Assembly (NCBI GenBank): GCA_964424075.1
Contig: CAYRGY010000007.1
Location: 1-63,208 of the forward strand
DNA length: 63,208 bases
From: CAYRGY01 sp964424075
GTDB taxonomy: Bacteria; Patescibacteriota; Gracilibacteria; UBA1369
Direction: 5' to 3'
Shown here: positions 62,327 through 63,208 of the stretch, piece after piece
How the letters are laid out: the number at the start of each line of letters is the position of its first letter
Numbering within the stretch: the first letter of the stretch is position 1
The notes under the pieces: model-generated
What the model saw: only the letters and a program-made list of their open reading frames with translations
Databases searched by the model: none
What the model was told of the DNA's origin: nothing
Made by a program: the position numbers and the translations under genes

Positions 62327-63070
62327 ATGAATAAGCAATATAATTGTCAGGCGGATTTTTGGGCAAGAAAAAATCCCAATTCACAAAGTGATTTTCTCTG
62401 CAAACCGCATGTTTTGGATATGATTTCAAGCGTTGATGGTAGGGAAATGGTAGATTTAGGTTGTGGAGAGGGGCACGTTACCAGGATATTGACCGAAACT
62501 TTTCAAAAAGTTGTGGGAGTAGATAATTCGCATCAACTGATTACAAAGGCTAGACAATGGGAAGAAAAATCTTCGACTGGTGCTGAATACTATTTTGGAG
62601 ATGTGACCGATTTGCAATGCTTATTTACGGATAGGTCATTTGATAGTGCAATATCAATCAATGTAGCACCTCATCTTAATCATATGGATCTCATTTCTCA
62701 TTTTGAAGAAACCTATAGAATTTTAAGACCAGGTGGTGTATTTGTTTTTGCTGCACCCCATCCACAAATCTATCGTGATAAGCCAAAAACCAAATGGATT
62801 TCTTTTAACTATCGAAAAGATAAGTTTGATCAATATGCGCAAATGCCTGTAACGCTGCGTACTGGTGATGGACAAATATTTCATGTTTCATCTTATGCGC
62901 ATAGTGAAGATATATTCAGGGAAGGTTTAAGGTATTTTGGTTTTGATATACAATTTGTAGAATATCCCAAAGCTACAGAAGATGATTTGAAAAATTTCCC
63001 TCAAATGTGGGGAAAAGAGGCGGAAGTACCGTTTTATGTAGTTTATAGGTGTAAAAAAGGCAAAAGATAG
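62327..63070 (+). CDS. Class I SAM-dependent methyltransferase
   Basis: 247 residues. SAM motif I MVDLGCGEGHVTRIL, acidic strand-2 end VVGVDNSHQLITKA, motif II region GDVTDLQCLF, then SFDSAISINVAPHL and the post-III YRILRPGGVFVFAAPHP. This is a UbiE/Methyltransf_11-type small-molecule or lipid methyltransferase fold; the acceptor cannot be predicted. Monocistronic. A hairpin follows between it and tRNA-Leu. Confidence 0.85.
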   Translation: MNKQYNCQADFWARKNPNSQSDFLCKPHVLDMISSVDGREMVDLGCGEGHVTRILTETFQKVVGVDNSHQLITKARQWEEKSSTGAEYYFGDVTDLQCLFTDRSFDSAISINVAPHLNHMDLISHFEETYRILRPGGVFVFAAPHPQIYRDKPKTKWISFNYRKDKFDQYAQMPVTLRTGDGQIFHVSSYAHSEDIFREGLRYFGFDIQFVEYPKATEDDLKNFPQMWGKEAEVPFYVVYRCKKGKR

Positions 63071-63104
63071 TGCTCGGCTTTCGCCTCGCGCTATAGTATA
63101 TGGG

Positions 63105-63128
63105 TCGTCCAGCTTCGCGGACGATTTT
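63105..63128. other. Hairpin 3' of tRNA-Leu and of the methyltransferase gene
   Basis: Stem TCGTCC (63105-63110)/GGACGA (63119-63124), loop AGCTTCGC on the plus strand (GCGAAGCT on the minus strand). On the plus strand it is followed by TTTT and could end the methyltransferase transcript; on the minus strand it starts three bases after the tRNA-Leu CCA. Confidence 0.55.
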
Positions 63129-63208
63129 GGTGCTGAGGGCGGGAATCGAACCCGCACGATATTGCTATCACGGGATTTTAAGTCCCGCGCGTCTACCAAT
63201 TCCGCCAC
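63128..63208 (-). tRNA. tRNA-Leu (anticodon UAA), 5' end beyond window
   Basis: Minus strand: position 7 of the acceptor onward (G-TG-GCGGAATTGG-TAGACGC), anticodon arm CGGGA-CTTAAAA-TCCCG (anticodon TAA), a long variable arm (class II), T arm GCGGG-TTCGATT-CCCGC, 3' acceptor CCTCAGC, A73 and encoded CCA. About six 5' bases lie outside the window. Confidence 0.95.

Noticed and set aside
1..63208. Alternative genetic code with UGA as glycine (Gracilibacteria/Absconditabacteria)
   Set aside because: Dozens of full-length conserved genes read without internal UGA, and prfA ends in UGA at 55259-55261. Only one suspicious in-frame UGA (24771) was found.
1..63208. CRISPR array, prophage, insertion sequence or rRNA operon
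   Set aside because: No spaced direct repeats, transposase, integrase, phage structural gene or rRNA sequence was found. The only repeats are short in-gene coding repeats.

Overview
The window is an AT-rich, very compact bacterial chromosome segment. It carries about 56 protein genes, three tRNA genes and no rRNA, phage, insertion sequence or CRISPR array. I infer a Candidate Phyla Radiation (Patescibacteria)-like organism. The reasons are many 0-30 nt overlaps between genes, an orphan VirB4-like ATPase, a type IV prepilin peptidase, a fused SecD-SecF, several lineage-typical hypothetical membrane proteins, and almost no biosynthetic enzymes apart from CTP synthase and pyruvate kinase. The genetic code is standard: full-length genes contain no in-frame UGA, and prfA itself ends in UGA. 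This argues against the UGA=Gly lineages (Gracilibacteria, Absconditabacteria). No marker gene here fixes the phylum.

Layout. 1-7430 (minus): a giant partial gene, at least 2297 codons and open at the left edge, preceded by a small gene that shares a module with its N-terminus. 7561-12403 (plus): hpf, an O-antigen-ligase-like polytopic protein, murE-like, truB and a wecA/tagO-like transferase. 12441-16905 (plus): dnaG, rpoD, greA and a PEGA-domain protein. 16902-21131 (minus): pyrG, a GspF-N-like repeat protein, a divergent lgt and a small membrane protein. 21199-24164 (minus): priA-trpS. 24224-27099: poorly characterised genes around tlyA. 27160-28786: an HD hydrolase, an RDD protein, tRNA-Arg and a membrane-anchored coiled coil. 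28787-36460 (minus): ruvC, a TPR protein, prepilin peptidase, manC, a cupin isomerase and a secDF with an inserted parvulin-like region. 36516-39831 (minus): a GH1 beta-glycosidase, two small proteins and pyk. 39916-44662 (minus): gyrA, rpmE, tgt and ruvA. 44831-50994: virB4-like, an SLH-S41 protease and a FecR-like protein. 51080-55261 (plus): gyrB, rpsU, prmC and prfA. 55262-56466 (minus): three unknown genes. 56533-63208: tatD, radA, a glycosyltransferase, tRNA-Lys, mutM, three small genes, a methyltransferase and a partial tRNA-Leu.

The known genes serve replication and repair (dnaG, priA, gyrA, gyrB, ruvA, ruvC, radA, mutM), transcription (rpoD, greA), translation (rpmE, rpsU, prfA, prmC, trpS, tgt, truB, tlyA, hpf, tRNAs) and the cell envelope (murE-like, wecA-like, lgt-like, manC, glycosyltransferase, secDF, prepilin peptidase, SLH protease). 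Many promoters match sigma-70 consensus with 17 nt spacers, which fits the single rpoD present. Convergent gene pairs often abut at their stop codons and leave no room for intrinsic terminators; only two convincing ones were found (after rpmE and rpsU).

The most unusual items are the giant repeat-bearing protein with its small paralogue, the parvulin-like insertion in SecDF, a DnaG that has lost three of four zinc ligands, an Lgt homologue lacking key signature residues, an in-frame UGA in a coupled hypothetical gene, and similar GCGAAGCT-loop hairpins just downstream of two tRNA genes. No gap without a gene exceeds 300 bases.
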